Origin: an uncultured Alphaproteobacteria bacterium
Lineage (GTDB): Bacteria; Pseudomonadota; Alphaproteobacteria; MPNO01; UBA830
Length of the DNA stretch: 49,950 nt
Direction of reading: 5' to 3'
Assembly: GCA_913047365.1 (NCBI GenBank)
Contig: CAJWUK010000003.1
Coordinates: forward strand, 1 to 49,950
Of the stretch, positions 28,475 to 38,363 are shown in pieces. The notes under the pieces were generated by a model. The model had not been told where the DNA came from, searched no databases, and worked only from the letters and a program-made list of their open reading frames with translations. Both the position numbers and the translations under genes were made by a program. Position 1 is the first letter of the stretch. The number at the start of each line of letters is the position of its first letter.

Positions 28475-29719
28475 ATGAGTGCACATGAACACATTGTCCT
28501 TACTTCGCACACGCCAGTCGGCGCTGAAGCGCTGCGCCCTATCAATTGGGGTGTGTCTAATCCGATAGAACGTGGCCCGGTCATCGGCACCGTTACCGAT
28601 CCGGCTGCGCGCAATACCGTGGGCACCCATTCAGGCAGCTATTCGGTTTATCTAGCCGCATCCGTGGCCGCCGGCAGGCTGGACCCGAACTTCAAGCCCG
28701 ACCTGCACAACACCGCCCCCGTAGCCGAAATCGGCCCCTATCCGCAATGGTCGGAGCCGAGAAAAATCGTTTCGCTGGATCCGTTCGGCCACATGGTGAC
28801 AGAAATTTTCGCCGACGACCTGGCTGCGGGCGTCGATATCCGCCCAACCATCGCCATTACGCAGGCGCGACTATCGATGCTGGAAATCCGGGAAGCGGTT
28901 TCCTTGGGCCGTTTGAAGGCGGATGGCAAAATCCTGTCGGACAACGGCGATGTCTACGTCACCAAGGTTGCCGTCGATCCGGTCTGGCATCTGCCGGGTA
29001 TGGCGGAGCGGTTGAGCTGCGACACCGGCACATTACGCCGGGCCCTGTTTACCTATACCGGTGGCATGTATCCAGAGCTGGTGACGCGCAGCGATCTGGA
29101 AATCTTTCTGCCGCCCATCGGCGGTCTGTCGGCCTATGTGTTCGGCGATCCGAAAATGCTTGCCGACCAGAAAGTTCCTCTAGCCTGCCGCGTGCATGAC
29201 GAATGCAATGGATCCGACGTGTTCGGATCCGACATCTGCACCTGCCGGCCATACCTTACCCACGGGATCGAGATGTGCGTTGAAATGGCGCAAGCAGGCG
29301 GCAACGGGCTGGTCGTATACAATCGAAAAGAGGGTCGCGCGCTGGGCGAAGTTACCAAGTTTCTTGTTTACAACGCCCGCAAGCGCCAGGAAGAAGGCGA
29401 CAACGCCGCGCGGTATTTTGAACGTACCGAATGCGTAGCAGGCGTTCAGGACGCGCGGTTCCAAGAATTGATGCCTGATATCTTCCACTGGCTGGGCGTG
29501 AGCCGGCTGGACCGTTTTGCATCGATGAGCGACATGAAGCACGATGCACTGGCACGTCAGGGTATCGATATCGGTGAACGCGTCGATCTACCGGAAGAAC
29601 TGATCCCCGAAGACGCGAAGGTGGAGATGGAGGCAAAAAAGGCCGCCGGATATTTCACCAGCACCGATATCAAGGACGCGGACGAATTGAAGGACGTAAA
29701 GGGACGCGCTCTGTTTTGA
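28475..29719 (+). CDS. GTP cyclohydrolase II-like protein (URC1 type)
   Basis: CRVHDECNGSDVFGSDICTCRPYL Zn-Cys motif and VVYNRKEGRALG, with a long N-terminal extension; adjacent to DUF1688 and upp. Confidence 0.88.
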   Translation: MSAHEHIVLTSHTPVGAEALRPINWGVSNPIERGPVIGTVTDPAARNTVGTHSGSYSVYLAASVAAGRLDPNFKPDLHNTAPVAEIGPYPQWSEPRKIVSLDPFGHMVTEIFADDLAAGVDIRPTIAITQARLSMLEIREAVSLGRLKADGKILSDNGDVYVTKVAVDPVWHLPGMAERLSCDTGTLRRALFTYTGGMYPELVTRSDLEIFLPPIGGLSAYVFGDPKMLADQKVPLACRVHDECNGSDVFGSDICTCRPYLTHGIEMCVEMAQAGGNGLVVYNRKEGRALGEVTKFLVYNARKRQEEGDNAARYFERTECVAGVQDARFQELMPDIFHWLGVSRLDRFASMSDMKHDALARQGIDIGERVDLPEELIPEDAKVEMEAKKAAGYFTSTDIKDADELKDVKGRALF

Positions 29720-29757
29720 CCGCTTCGGTTTCGCACACGGGACTCGTGGACAGCCTT

Positions 29758-30948
29758 ATGACCGCATCGGCGGTGCGCGAACGCTGCTCTGATCTTTTCG
29801 AAAACGGACTGACCGGCACCCTCCCCTGGTTCGTCATCGACATGGGCCGCTTTGAATTCGCCGCCCACTCCGTTTTCTCGGAAATACAATCCGCCTACCC
29901 GGATTTGAACGTGCCATTTCACAGCCGTTGGCGGCATTTCGAATTCGACGGGGTCGATCTATGGGCGGAGTTGGCGGATACTGCGGGGCTGGGGGGCAAC
30001 CCCCGACTGGTCGCGGAAGGCGATCTCGCCATCGTTTCGGTTCTTCTCGATGCCGGAGCCGGACCGGACTGGGCCTATACCGACGAAGCAACCGGCCTGC
30101 GCCTAGGGCGATCCGAAGGCCTCGCTTTGGCAAGCCTGCGCTTGTTTTCTACCGGCCTTTTGAGCGCCGATCCCAGCGATCCGCTAAGAGCCGATTCCAC
30201 ATCTCTGCAACTCCTGTCCGCAGAAGATCTGGGATCCGCCATGCAGGTTGGCCCTGACAACCCCCTTGTAGGGCTGGACCAGCGGACGGCGCTGCTGAGG
30301 AGGCTCGGAGAAATCACAGAGGCCCGGCCCGACCTGTTCCGCAGAGATGGCATATACCGGCCCGGTAACCTGCTTAATTCCCTCGCAAAACAAGGAGGCA
30401 TCACGGCTCCAGGCATCCTGGCCGCAGTGCTGGACGGTTTTAACCGGATCTGGCCGTCGCGGCTGAAATTGGACGGTGTCCCGCTGGGCGATGTCTGGCG
30501 GCATTCCTGTTTGCACCGCGACGACAACACCGACGGGTTAGTGCCGTTTCACAAGTTGTCGCAATGGCTGTCCTATTCCCTGATCGAGCCGCTACAACGC
30601 GATGGGACGCCGGTAACCGACCTAGACGGACTGACCGGCCTCGCCGAATACCGGAATGGTGGTCTGTTCATCGATACCGGGGTGTTGTCCCCAAAGGATG
30701 CCGAGATATTCGAAACAGTGCACAAGCCGGGAGATGAAATCATCGTCGAATGGCGGGCCTTGACCGTGGCGTTGCTGGACCGGATGGCAGAAGCGGTACG
30801 CACAAAACTGGGACTGACGGTTGATAAGTTGCCGCTTGCCAGCGTACTGCAGGGCGGAACATGGACTGCGGGGCGGCGGGCGGCGGCCGAAAAACGCGCG
30901 GACGGCGGCCCGCCCCTTAGGATCGACAGCGACGGCACGGTTTTTTAG
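29758..30948 (+). CDS. DUF1688 family protein (URC4/Urg3-like)
   Basis: [48 protein letters not shown]...[16 protein letters not shown]...GDVWRHSCL, plus synteny. Start ATG 29758, or TTG 29716 overlapping the upstream stop. Confidence 0.85.
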   Translation: MTASAVRERCSDLFENGLTGTLPWFVIDMGRFEFAAHSVFSEIQSAYPDLNVPFHSRWRHFEFDGVDLWAELADTAGLGGNPRLVAEGDLAIVSVLLDAGAGPDWAYTDEATGLRLGRSEGLALASLRLFSTGLLSADPSDPLRADSTSLQLLSAEDLGSAMQVGPDNPLVGLDQRTALLRRLGEITEARPDLFRRDGIYRPGNLLNSLAKQGGITAPGILAAVLDGFNRIWPSRLKLDGVPLGDVWRHSCLHRDDNTDGLVPFHKLSQWLSYSLIEPLQRDGTPVTDLDGLTGLAEYRNGGLFIDTGVLSPKDAEIFETVHKPGDEIIVEWRALTVALLDRMAEAVRTKLGLTVDKLPLASVLQGGTWTAGRRAAAEKRADGGPPLRIDSDGTVF

Positions 30949-30965
30949 TAACGGATAAAACAGTC

Positions 30966-31604
30966 ATGACAGCAAATGCACAGGTCGAGATCGTCGACCA
31001 CCCCCTGGTCCAGCACAAACTGACCTTTTTGCGCGACAAAAACACGGGCTCATCCCAGTTTCGTCAGATGGTAAAAGAACTCAGCCTGTTGCTGGCCTAT
31101 GAGGTCTGCCGGGATCTGCCGATCGAGCAGGTAGCCATCAACACACCGCTGGAAGACATGACCGCGCCCGTGCTGGCCGGCAAGAAAACCTGTCTTGTGT
31201 CGATCCTCCGGGCCGGCAACGGCCTACTGGACGGGATGCTGGAGCTGATGCCGACGGCCAAGGTGGGACATGTCGGCCTGTACCGCGATCCCGAAACCAA
31301 GGTGCCGGTGGAATATTACATCAAGCTGCCGGAAAACATGGACCAACGGCTGTGCATCGTGGTCGATCCAATGCTGGCCACGGGCGGTTCCGCTGCGGCC
31401 GCGGTCCACCGCATCAAGCAGTCTGGCGCCAAGCGCATCAAGTTCGTCTGCGTAGTCGCTGCGCCGGAAGGCATCGAAGTATTCGCAAGCGCCCACCCTG
31501 ACGTGCCGATCATCACTGCGGCCGTCGACCGGGGCCTCGACGATCATTCATATATCCGCCCCGGACTGGGGGATGCGGGCGACCGGCTGTACGGGACAAA
31601 ATAG
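30966..31604 (+). CDS. upp: Uracil phosphoribosyltransferase
   Basis: [54 protein letters not shown] loop, [17 protein letters not shown]. Confidence 0.97.
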   Translation: MTANAQVEIVDHPLVQHKLTFLRDKNTGSSQFRQMVKELSLLLAYEVCRDLPIEQVAINTPLEDMTAPVLAGKKTCLVSILRAGNGLLDGMLELMPTAKVGHVGLYRDPETKVPVEYYIKLPENMDQRLCIVVDPMLATGGSAAAAVHRIKQSGAKRIKFVCVVAAPEGIEVFASAHPDVPIITAAVDRGLDDHSYIRPGLGDAGDRLYGTK

Positions 31605-31669
31605 CGCAGCGCGACACGCATAAATAAAGCTATCCTGCTATATACAGCGCAATCAGTGCAGGAAAAGGT

Positions 31670-32887
31670 ATGAGTCATAATGACCGCATGATTATTTGCG
31701 GCGGCGGACCCGTCGGCATGGTGGCTGCGCTGTCACTGGTGCAGCAGGGAATTCCGGTCACGGTGCTCGAATCTTTTGAAACCCCGCCACAGGACCCGCG
31801 CGCGGCAACCATTCATCCGTCGACCCTGGAAATGCTGCACAAGCTGAAACTGGCCGAGGGCATTATCAAACGCGGGCTCAAGGCGCCAGCCTTCCAGTTT
31901 CGCGATCGCACAACGCAGGAAATCATCGCCGTCTTCGATATGAAGCATATCGCGGACGAAACGGATTTTCCGTTCGCCGTGCAATACGAACAGTGGAAAC
32001 TGACACGCGATGCCATCGTGGCGGTCAAAGAATACGATATCGCCGATATCCGCCTTGGATCGGCCGTCACCGCCTTTTCCCAGGATTATGACGGCGTCAC
32101 CGTGGTCTACGAAGACCCTGCCGGCGAGATGCACAAGGTCGAAGGCCGCTATCTGCTGGCCTGTGACGGCGGGCGGTCGACAATTCGTATTGGGCTCGGC
32201 GTGTTCATGTCGGGCTTTACCTGGGAGGAACGGTTCCTGGTCCTGACCTCCAAACACGATTTTGCGGCCAGCGACGGATATCTGAACCGCAATTATGTGA
32301 TGGACCCCACCGAATGGATGGCGGTGTTCAAAGTGCCGGGAGACGACGATCAGGGCATCTGGCGCACGCTGTTCCCTACAGAGGGCCACGAAAAGGACGA
32401 AGACCTTCTGTCAGACGAAGGCGTTACCCAGCGGATACGCGGGGCGCGGTCCGATATGGATCACAACGATGTGCTTCACCGCAACCTCTACACCGTGAAT
32501 CAGCGTGTAGCTGACCGTTTCCGTGTGGAACGCATCTTCCTGGCGGGCGATGCCGCGCATCTGAACAACCCGCTGGGCGGGCTAGGGCTGAATACCGGCA
32601 TCCATGACTGCATGAACATCACCAAAAAGATTGGAGATGTCTGGTTCGGGCGCGCAGAAGAAGACGTGTTTGAACGCTATCACCGCCAACGACATCAACT
32701 TGCAACCGAATTCCTGCAAAGCGTGACCATCGAAAACAAGAAGCGGATCGAGGAAAAGGATCCGGAGGTGATCAAGCAGAACCAGCAGCAGCTTCGCGAA
32801 AATGCCGAAGACCCGGCCAAAGCCAAAACCTGGCTGATGCGGTCATCCCTGCTGGACAGCGTGCGCAAGGAAGAAACGATCGAATAA
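31670..32887 (+). CDS. FAD-dependent aromatic-ring-type monooxygenase
   Basis: IICGGGPVGMVAALSLVQQGIPVTVLE, YLLACDGGRSTIR, RIFLAGDAAHLNNPLGGLGLNTGIHD. Confidence 0.88.
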   Translation: MSHNDRMIICGGGPVGMVAALSLVQQGIPVTVLESFETPPQDPRAATIHPSTLEMLHKLKLAEGIIKRGLKAPAFQFRDRTTQEIIAVFDMKHIADETDFPFAVQYEQWKLTRDAIVAVKEYDIADIRLGSAVTAFSQDYDGVTVVYEDPAGEMHKVEGRYLLACDGGRSTIRIGLGVFMSGFTWEERFLVLTSKHDFAASDGYLNRNYVMDPTEWMAVFKVPGDDDQGIWRTLFPTEGHEKDEDLLSDEGVTQRIRGARSDMDHNDVLHRNLYTVNQRVADRFRVERIFLAGDAAHLNNPLGGLGLNTGIHDCMNITKKIGDVWFGRAEEDVFERYHRQRHQLATEFLQSVTIENKKRIEEKDPEVIKQNQQQLRENAEDPAKAKTWLMRSSLLDSVRKEETIE

Positions 32888-32915
32888 GGTACTGTTCGGC
32901 GGCGCCTGCCCACCT

Positions 32916-33908
32916 TCACTTCAGATAACCGTTTTCCTGGTACCAGTCGACAGCATCGGTCAGGGCCTCGCGCGCGGTCCGGGGAGCATAGCCCAGTCGC
33001 TGCTTCGCCTTGTCCGAAGAATAAAACATGTGATGCGCCGCCATTTTAAGTGCATCCACGGTGACGACCGGATCGCGCCGCGTTACCCGGCCGATCCCTT
33101 CCGCGACCCAGGCAACCGGATACAAGGGCGCCCGCGGTAGCCGCAGCCAGGGTCCCGGGCGCCCCGCATGATCGGTGACGATTTTTATCAGATCGCGCAG
33201 CGGGAGATTCTCCCCGCCCAAGATATAACGCTCGCCGATATCGCCTTTTTCGAAGGCCAGCATGTGACCGTCCGCCACATCGTCAACATGCACGGCGTTC
33301 AACCCGGTATCCAGATAGGCCGGCATCCGGCCCTTTGCGGCATCTATCACGATACGCCCGGTGGGTGTCGGCTTGATATCGCGCGGCCCGAACGGAGCGG
33401 ACGGGTTGACGATAACCACCGGCGCGCCCTCCTCCGCTACCAGGCGGTCCACCTCTTTCTCGGCCAGAAACTTGGACCGCTTGTAGTGGCTGACCATGTC
33501 GGATTCATCGGGCCGCGATGCCTCATCTCGAACATCGCCCTTGTGTCCGGCACCCAGAACGGCGACCGAGCTGGTATAGACAAACCGCCCGACACCGGAA
33601 TCCATCGCGGCGCGGATCAGATCCCGAGTGCCGTCTACATTGGCCCGGTACATCGATGCACCCCCGTCGGGAACCCATAGGCGATAATCCGCGGCTACAT
33701 GAAAGACGGCATCGCAACCGGCCACGGCCGGCTTAAGGGTCTCTAACTGCGACAGATCGCCCTCGACTACCTCTGCTTTCAGGCCGTCGATATTGCGCCG
33801 GTCGCTAGTCGGCCGCATCAGCACCCGGATATCGTGCCCGCCCGCAACCAGGCGGCGCGCCACAGCCGCGCCGACAAACCCCGATGTGCCCGTCACCAAT
33901 GCACGCAT
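32916..33908 (-). CDS. hpnA: Hopanoid-associated sugar epimerase HpnA-like NAD-dependent epimerase
   Basis: RALVTGTSGFVGAAVARRLVAGGHDIRVLMRPTSDRRNI, YTSSVAVLG, YKRSKFLAEKEV; adjacent to an HpnN-like transporter. Confidence 0.85.
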   Translation of the reverse strand: MRALVTGTSGFVGAAVARRLVAGGHDIRVLMRPTSDRRNIDGLKAEVVEGDLSQLETLKPAVAGCDAVFHVAADYRLWVPDGGASMYRANVDGTRDLIRAAMDSGVGRFVYTSSVAVLGAGHKGDVRDEASRPDESDMVSHYKRSKFLAEKEVDRLVAEEGAPVVIVNPSAPFGPRDIKPTPTGRIVIDAAKGRMPAYLDTGLNAVHVDDVADGHMLAFEKGDIGERYILGGENLPLRDLIKIVTDHAGRPGPWLRLPRAPLYPVAWVAEGIGRVTRRDPVVTVDALKMAAHHMFYSSDKAKQRLGYAPRTAREALTDAVDWYQENGYLK

Positions 33909-33912
33909 ATGT

Positions 33913-34524
33913 CTATTCGCCTTCCTGCAGTTCGCGCGACAGTGCATATATATTGAAGGTCACGAAAATCAGCGTGCCGATCGTTCCCATCAGAAAAAAC
34001 CACCAGGTACCGGTCAACCACACGATTGGGCCGATCAGATAGATTCCGTCTTCCACCTCGAACGGCCCGATCCGGGGATACGGATCGGGGGCGACGCCAC
34101 TTCGAATTTCTACTTTAAACTGCAACAGCATGTTTATCAGAATTAACAGGGCCACCGCCGCCGCCAGCCACAACACCCAGTCCGCCGCGTCGCCGCGCCA
34201 TTCGCCGACCCCCATGCCGAGGAAAAGCGTGCCGTAACTAGCGGTCCCGGTAGCCGAATCGAACAGCGCGCCGAACTTGGATCCCTTGCCCGCCTGGCGC
34301 GCCAGTTCGCCATCCATGTGATCGATAAAGCGGGCGGCAATAACCAGTCCCGCCGCCCAATAGGTCGCCGTTCCCTCGCCCCATGCGAACAGTGCCGCCG
34401 CCGCCAGCCCGAGAACCAGGCTGACGGTCGTTATTTGGTTGGGCGTTACTATTGTGTTGACCAGCGGTCGCACGAGAATAGCGGCGATCTGCTGATCCCA
34501 GGGGGGGGATTGCTCAGTCGTCAT
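33913..34524 (-). CDS. CDP-alcohol phosphatidyltransferase family protein (copy 1)
   Basis: DHMDGELARQAGKGSKFGALFDSATG motif; ATGA overlap with upstream HpnN. Confidence 0.85.
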   Translation of the reverse strand: MTTEQSPPWDQQIAAILVRPLVNTIVTPNQITTVSLVLGLAAAALFAWGEGTATYWAAGLVIAARFIDHMDGELARQAGKGSKFGALFDSATGTASYGTLFLGMGVGEWRGDAADWVLWLAAAVALLILINMLLQFKVEIRSGVAPDPYPRIGPFEVEDGIYLIGPIVWLTGTWWFFLMGTIGTLIFVTFNIYALSRELQEGE

Positions 34525-37127
34525 GAGGCATCCTGCGGACGGACCGGCCACAGCCGCATCAATGCCGGCAGCACCATCAGCGTGCAGACCAGGGTAATCC
34601 CGATGGAAAGCGTCAACAGCTCGCCCATGCTGGCCGTGCCGCGATGACCGGAGATCGCCAGACTGCCGAAAGACGCGATCGTGGTCAGCGCGCTGAACAT
34701 CACCGCCCTTGGGGTGGTGGAAGCGAATGCGGCGGCAGCGGAATTTTCCGCCCTGGCACGGGAGACCAGATGGATACCACTGGCGACGCCGAGACCTATC
34801 AACAACGGCAGGACGATTACGTTGGCAAAGTTGAACGGCATGGATAGAATTACCGTTGCTGCCACTGTATAAAGCGCGGCAAGAACAAGTGGGATCAGCA
34901 CCATCGCGGTATCGCGCGTGGAGCTTAGAATCAAAAACACCATCCCCGATACCACGATCAGCGAAATGGCCGCCGCCGTCACAACGGAATTCACCACCGC
35001 GCGGCCGGCTTCCAGAATTTCGACCGGACTGCCCGTCGCCTCCGGCGCGATTTCGCGGACGGCATCGACAAACTTTCTCAGAGCGGCGGGATCTTCCAGA
35101 TCATCACGCGGGTACACCTGAACCCGCGCCCGGCCATTGGCCGCCAGGTATCGTTCGCGAATGCTCGCCGGCAGATCGCGAAGGGCGACTGGCCCCGCAT
35201 CCAGCGCGGTTGTCAGCCGGTTCATCTGCTGGCGGAAATACCGGAACACGTCGGCCTCGAACGCCTCTATCTGCTTAGCCGTCTTCAGTTTTGCCATGGC
35301 GAGGTTGAGAGTCTGCGCGGCCGTGACCAGTTCCGGCAGGTTCTGTTTCGGCTTCAGCATCAGGGTTTGCCTCAGGGTCTTGAAGGTTTCCTCCTTGTTC
35401 CCACTCTCCACCGCGATATTCGGCAGGCGCAACGGCGCCAGAAAAACGTTCATGTCCTCGATGATCGCGAGTTTGTCGTCCTGCTGGTTGGGGACCAGGT
35501 TGGCCGCGGTCATAGCCTTTTCGACCTCGGGTAATACTCTCAGGCGGTTGGCCAGCGAATAGGCTTCCGAAAGCGACGGCGCCAGCAGCTCTATAGTGTA
35601 AAGAGACGCACCCGGCGTAGCCGCCAGGTCGCGGAAGGTCCGGACCGATTCAGTGGATGGATCGCGCAGCTTGATGGGGTCAAGATCGAACTGGGCGAAG
35701 GGCACTGCTACGGCTGCCCCCACGCCAAGGATCAGCGCGCCGATGGCGATCCGCCGGTCGGGTAAGGGCGGTATCCAACGCTTCGGCGCTTCCCACGGCG
35801 CCGGCGGGGGGAAGAGGCTGAGAAAAGCCGGAACCCCGGTAAAGGTCGCGGCGAAGGCAATGAACATCCCCACGCCGGCAATAAGGCCGAGCTCCGACAG
35901 ACCACGATAATCCGTCGGCATAAAGGAAAAGAACGACGACGCGGCGGCCAGCGCGCTGAGACCCAGCGGAGAGGCAAGCGCGTGCCCGGTTCGGCTCATG
36001 ACTTCCCGCTGATCGCCGGGCCCCAGGCGTTCTTCGCGAAAGCGCAAGGTGAAGTGAATTCCAAAATCGACGCCGAGGCCGATAAACAGCACCGCGAAGG
36101 CTACCGAAACCAAGTTCAGATGCCCGATGGAAAGCGCCGTAAATCCGGCCGTCCACACAAGCCCCGCCAATAGAGCAATCAGAATAGCCACAACCAGCCG
36201 GAGCGACCGGATTCCCCACGCCAGCAGCATCGTCACTAGAAAAAGGCTTGCCAGCCCGGCATTGCGGGCGCCGGTGGTCACACTTTCCAGCTCCTCCGTG
36301 GATATCACCACGCCGCCGGTCAGCCGGACGGAAATACCGTTCTCTACCGTCAGCCCCGCATCCGCCGCGAGTCTGCGAATTTTCTCCATCGCATCGGCGG
36401 CGGGTGACAGGGAGGAAAAATCGACCCGCGGTTTGGTCAGGATGATCCGCCGGACGGTGCCTTCATCCTGCAGATGGTTGATCATGTTGCGCCAGGACAT
36501 GGGCGCGGGATTACCGCCGGCCACGCCTTCGGCCGCGACGGTAATCCGTTGCAAAACACTTGCAAGCCGGCGTGCCTGCGCGGGTTCTTCGATCCCCGCC
36601 ATCGCATCGCGTAGCACGGTTTCCAGACCGCGCAAGGTAGGATCGCGTGACAAGGTCGCCAGGAAAGCTTGTGATTCGGCCAGGTCATCCGACAGGGCTT
36701 CGAGATCGTCGATATCGAGATACAGAAGACCGTTGCGGACGAAAAACCGGTCAGCCTCCGGCGCGAACACCAGCGGGAAGCTCTCCCTGTCCGCGACCAG
36801 CCTTCGGACCAGAGTTTCCATCGCCTCGTCGGCGCGATCCGGGATCGCGGCGTCGATCACGATCACCACGTTATCCGACAGGGCGGGAAAAGCATCGCGA
36901 AATGCCTTGAACCGTTTCCGGAACGGTAGTTCCTCGGAAATCATACCGGTGGTGTCGGTATCGATGTCGAGATTTTCCGCCGCATATCCCGAGGCCAAAA
37001 CGGTCAGCGCCAAAGCCCCGGCAAGAACGAGCTTCGGCGCCGCCTGCGCATAGGCGACGATAGCGTCAACTACGTTCGCGAAGGCTTGTCGGGGGGCGCT
37101 GAGCCGGTCGGCGTCTTCGGCGCTCAT
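34521..37127 (-). CDS. hpnN: Hopanoid biosynthesis-associated RND/MMPL transporter HpnN-like
   Basis: 868 aa RND/MMPL protein with two TM blocks (GLGVDFGIHFTLRFREER; LPLLIGLGVASGIHLVSRARAE) and large soluble loops. Confidence 0.85.
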   Translation of the reverse strand: MSAEDADRLSAPRQAFANVVDAIVAYAQAAPKLVLAGALALTVLASGYAAENLDIDTDTTGMISEELPFRKRFKAFRDAFPALSDNVVIVIDAAIPDRADEAMETLVRRLVADRESFPLVFAPEADRFFVRNGLLYLDIDDLEALSDDLAESQAFLATLSRDPTLRGLETVLRDAMAGIEEPAQARRLASVLQRITVAAEGVAGGNPAPMSWRNMINHLQDEGTVRRIILTKPRVDFSSLSPAADAMEKIRRLAADAGLTVENGISVRLTGGVVISTEELESVTTGARNAGLASLFLVTMLLAWGIRSLRLVVAILIALLAGLVWTAGFTALSIGHLNLVSVAFAVLFIGLGVDFGIHFTLRFREERLGPGDQREVMSRTGHALASPLGLSALAAASSFFSFMPTDYRGLSELGLIAGVGMFIAFAATFTGVPAFLSLFPPPAPWEAPKRWIPPLPDRRIAIGALILGVGAAVAVPFAQFDLDPIKLRDPSTESVRTFRDLAATPGASLYTIELLAPSLSEAYSLANRLRVLPEVEKAMTAANLVPNQQDDKLAIIEDMNVFLAPLRLPNIAVESGNKEETFKTLRQTLMLKPKQNLPELVTAAQTLNLAMAKLKTAKQIEAFEADVFRYFRQQMNRLTTALDAGPVALRDLPASIRERYLAANGRARVQVYPRDDLEDPAALRKFVDAVREIAPEATGSPVEILEAGRAVVNSVVTAAAISLIVVSGMVFLILSSTRDTAMVLIPLVLAALYTVAATVILSMPFNFANVIVLPLLIGLGVASGIHLVSRARAENSAAAAFASTTPRAVMFSALTTIASFGSLAISGHRGTASMGELLTLSIGITLVCTLMVLPALMRLWPVRPQDAS

Positions 37128-37756
37128 GCCCGATTGCGCCGCGCGTGGCCGGCGGCCTCCCAGATGGCGTAAAGCAGGTAAAGCGGCGTTCCGACCCCAG
37201 CAGCGGCAACGAATGGCGGCATCAGCCCCAGCCAGGTGACGGGCCCGACGGCGTACAGCGTGTCCTCTATCTCAAACCCGCCGCGCACGGTCTGAATGGT
37301 GGTTTCCTTGCCGAAGACGGTTTCCTGCCAGAGCCGGATCGAAAAGATCAGCGCGACCGACACGCCAGCCGCGATGCCACAGGGAACCGACCAGTACCCC
37401 AGCCAGGTATCGCGGAACCCGAACCCGGCGCCCACGAACATGGCGCAATAACTGGTCATCGCCGCAACATGGTCGAAATAGTGTCCGAACTTGCTGGTTT
37501 TGTCGGTTGCCCGGGCGAATTCACCGTCGACATGATCCATCCAGACCGCAACCATGAACAAAAGCGAGCCGGCGATGATACCGGCGCGGGTACCTTCAGC
37601 ATAAAGAAGACCGGACGCAATGCCGACCGCCATACCGCAGGCGGTCAGCACATTGGGCGAGACCGGCAACCGCCTGATCAAGCGCACGAAGGCCTTGGCA
37701 ATCCACTGGTCATAGGCGATGCGCGAAGGCGGGGTATTTTCTGTATCGGAAGCCAT
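37124..37756 (-). CDS. CDP-alcohol phosphatidyltransferase family protein (copy 2)
   Basis: DHVDGEFARATDKTSKFGHYFDHVAA motif; ATGA overlap with HpnN; start ATG 37756 (the longer ORF is an antisense over-extension). Confidence 0.83.
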   Translation of the reverse strand: MASDTENTPPSRIAYDQWIAKAFVRLIRRLPVSPNVLTACGMAVGIASGLLYAEGTRAGIIAGSLLFMVAVWMDHVDGEFARATDKTSKFGHYFDHVAAMTSYCAMFVGAGFGFRDTWLGYWSVPCGIAAGVSVALIFSIRLWQETVFGKETTIQTVRGGFEIEDTLYAVGPVTWLGLMPPFVAAAGVGTPLYLLYAIWEAAGHARRNRA

Positions 37757-37870
37757 AAATCTCCGTTCGGGCAAAGCCATAGAGGATGCGGGGAATCGTG
37801 TAAATCGCTCCTGATTTTCCGAATGGTTGCCGCTGTCTGTCAGGAGGAATAGCATCATAGGGATTAGAGG

Positions 37871-38347
37871 ATGAGCCCCATGTTCACGCTTAGCCAAACC
37901 ATACCCGTCAACGATACCCAGCCCCGTCTGAACCGAACGCATATATGGGAAGGCCTGGTGCTGAAAGCGGAAAACCCAGTGCCATTCCTGGAAGCCATGA
38001 GCGCCTGCGACGTGATCGAGCGCGGCGACGACTGGCTCCTGCGCGATTTCACGCTGCGTGGCGAAGACATGCAGGAACGGGTGACGTTCGAGCCGCAGGA
38101 ACGTGTCACCTTCGTCCGCACCAGAAGCAGCGCCATGGGCACGATCATGAACGAGATCGTCGAATTGGACGACGGCGAGATCGGATTGCGCTTTACCTTC
38201 ACATTCGACATCGACGGCCTCGAAGACGGCAGTCCGGAAGAAGTCGAATTTGCCGACCGCATGTCGAAAAGTTATTTCCAGGGCGTCGGATCGACGCTCG
38301 CCGAAATCCGCCGCCGGGTCGAAGCCGGCGAACTTGACGCGGCCTGA
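37871..38347 (+). CDS. AtaL-like (DUF1857-type, SRPBCC fold) protein
   Basis: LNRTHIWEGLVLKAENPVPFLEAMSACDVIERGDDWLLRDFTLRG...RVTFVRT. Confidence 0.75.
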   Translation: MSPMFTLSQTIPVNDTQPRLNRTHIWEGLVLKAENPVPFLEAMSACDVIERGDDWLLRDFTLRGEDMQERVTFEPQERVTFVRTRSSAMGTIMNEIVELDDGEIGLRFTFTFDIDGLEDGSPEEVEFADRMSKSYFQGVGSTLAEIRRRVEAGELDAA

Positions 38348-38363
38348 ACGAGGAGACTGAGCA

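Noticed and set aside
28475-29719. RibA-like gene as an ordinary riboflavin biosynthesis gene
   Set aside because: Adjacent DUF1688 and upp, the divergent TNNPxK region and the absence of rib neighbours favour a URC1-type role, though this needs experimental confirmation.
36127-37053. 308-aa plus-strand ORF within the hpnN region
   Set aside because: Ser/Arg-rich antisense frame of hpnN with no recognisable domain.
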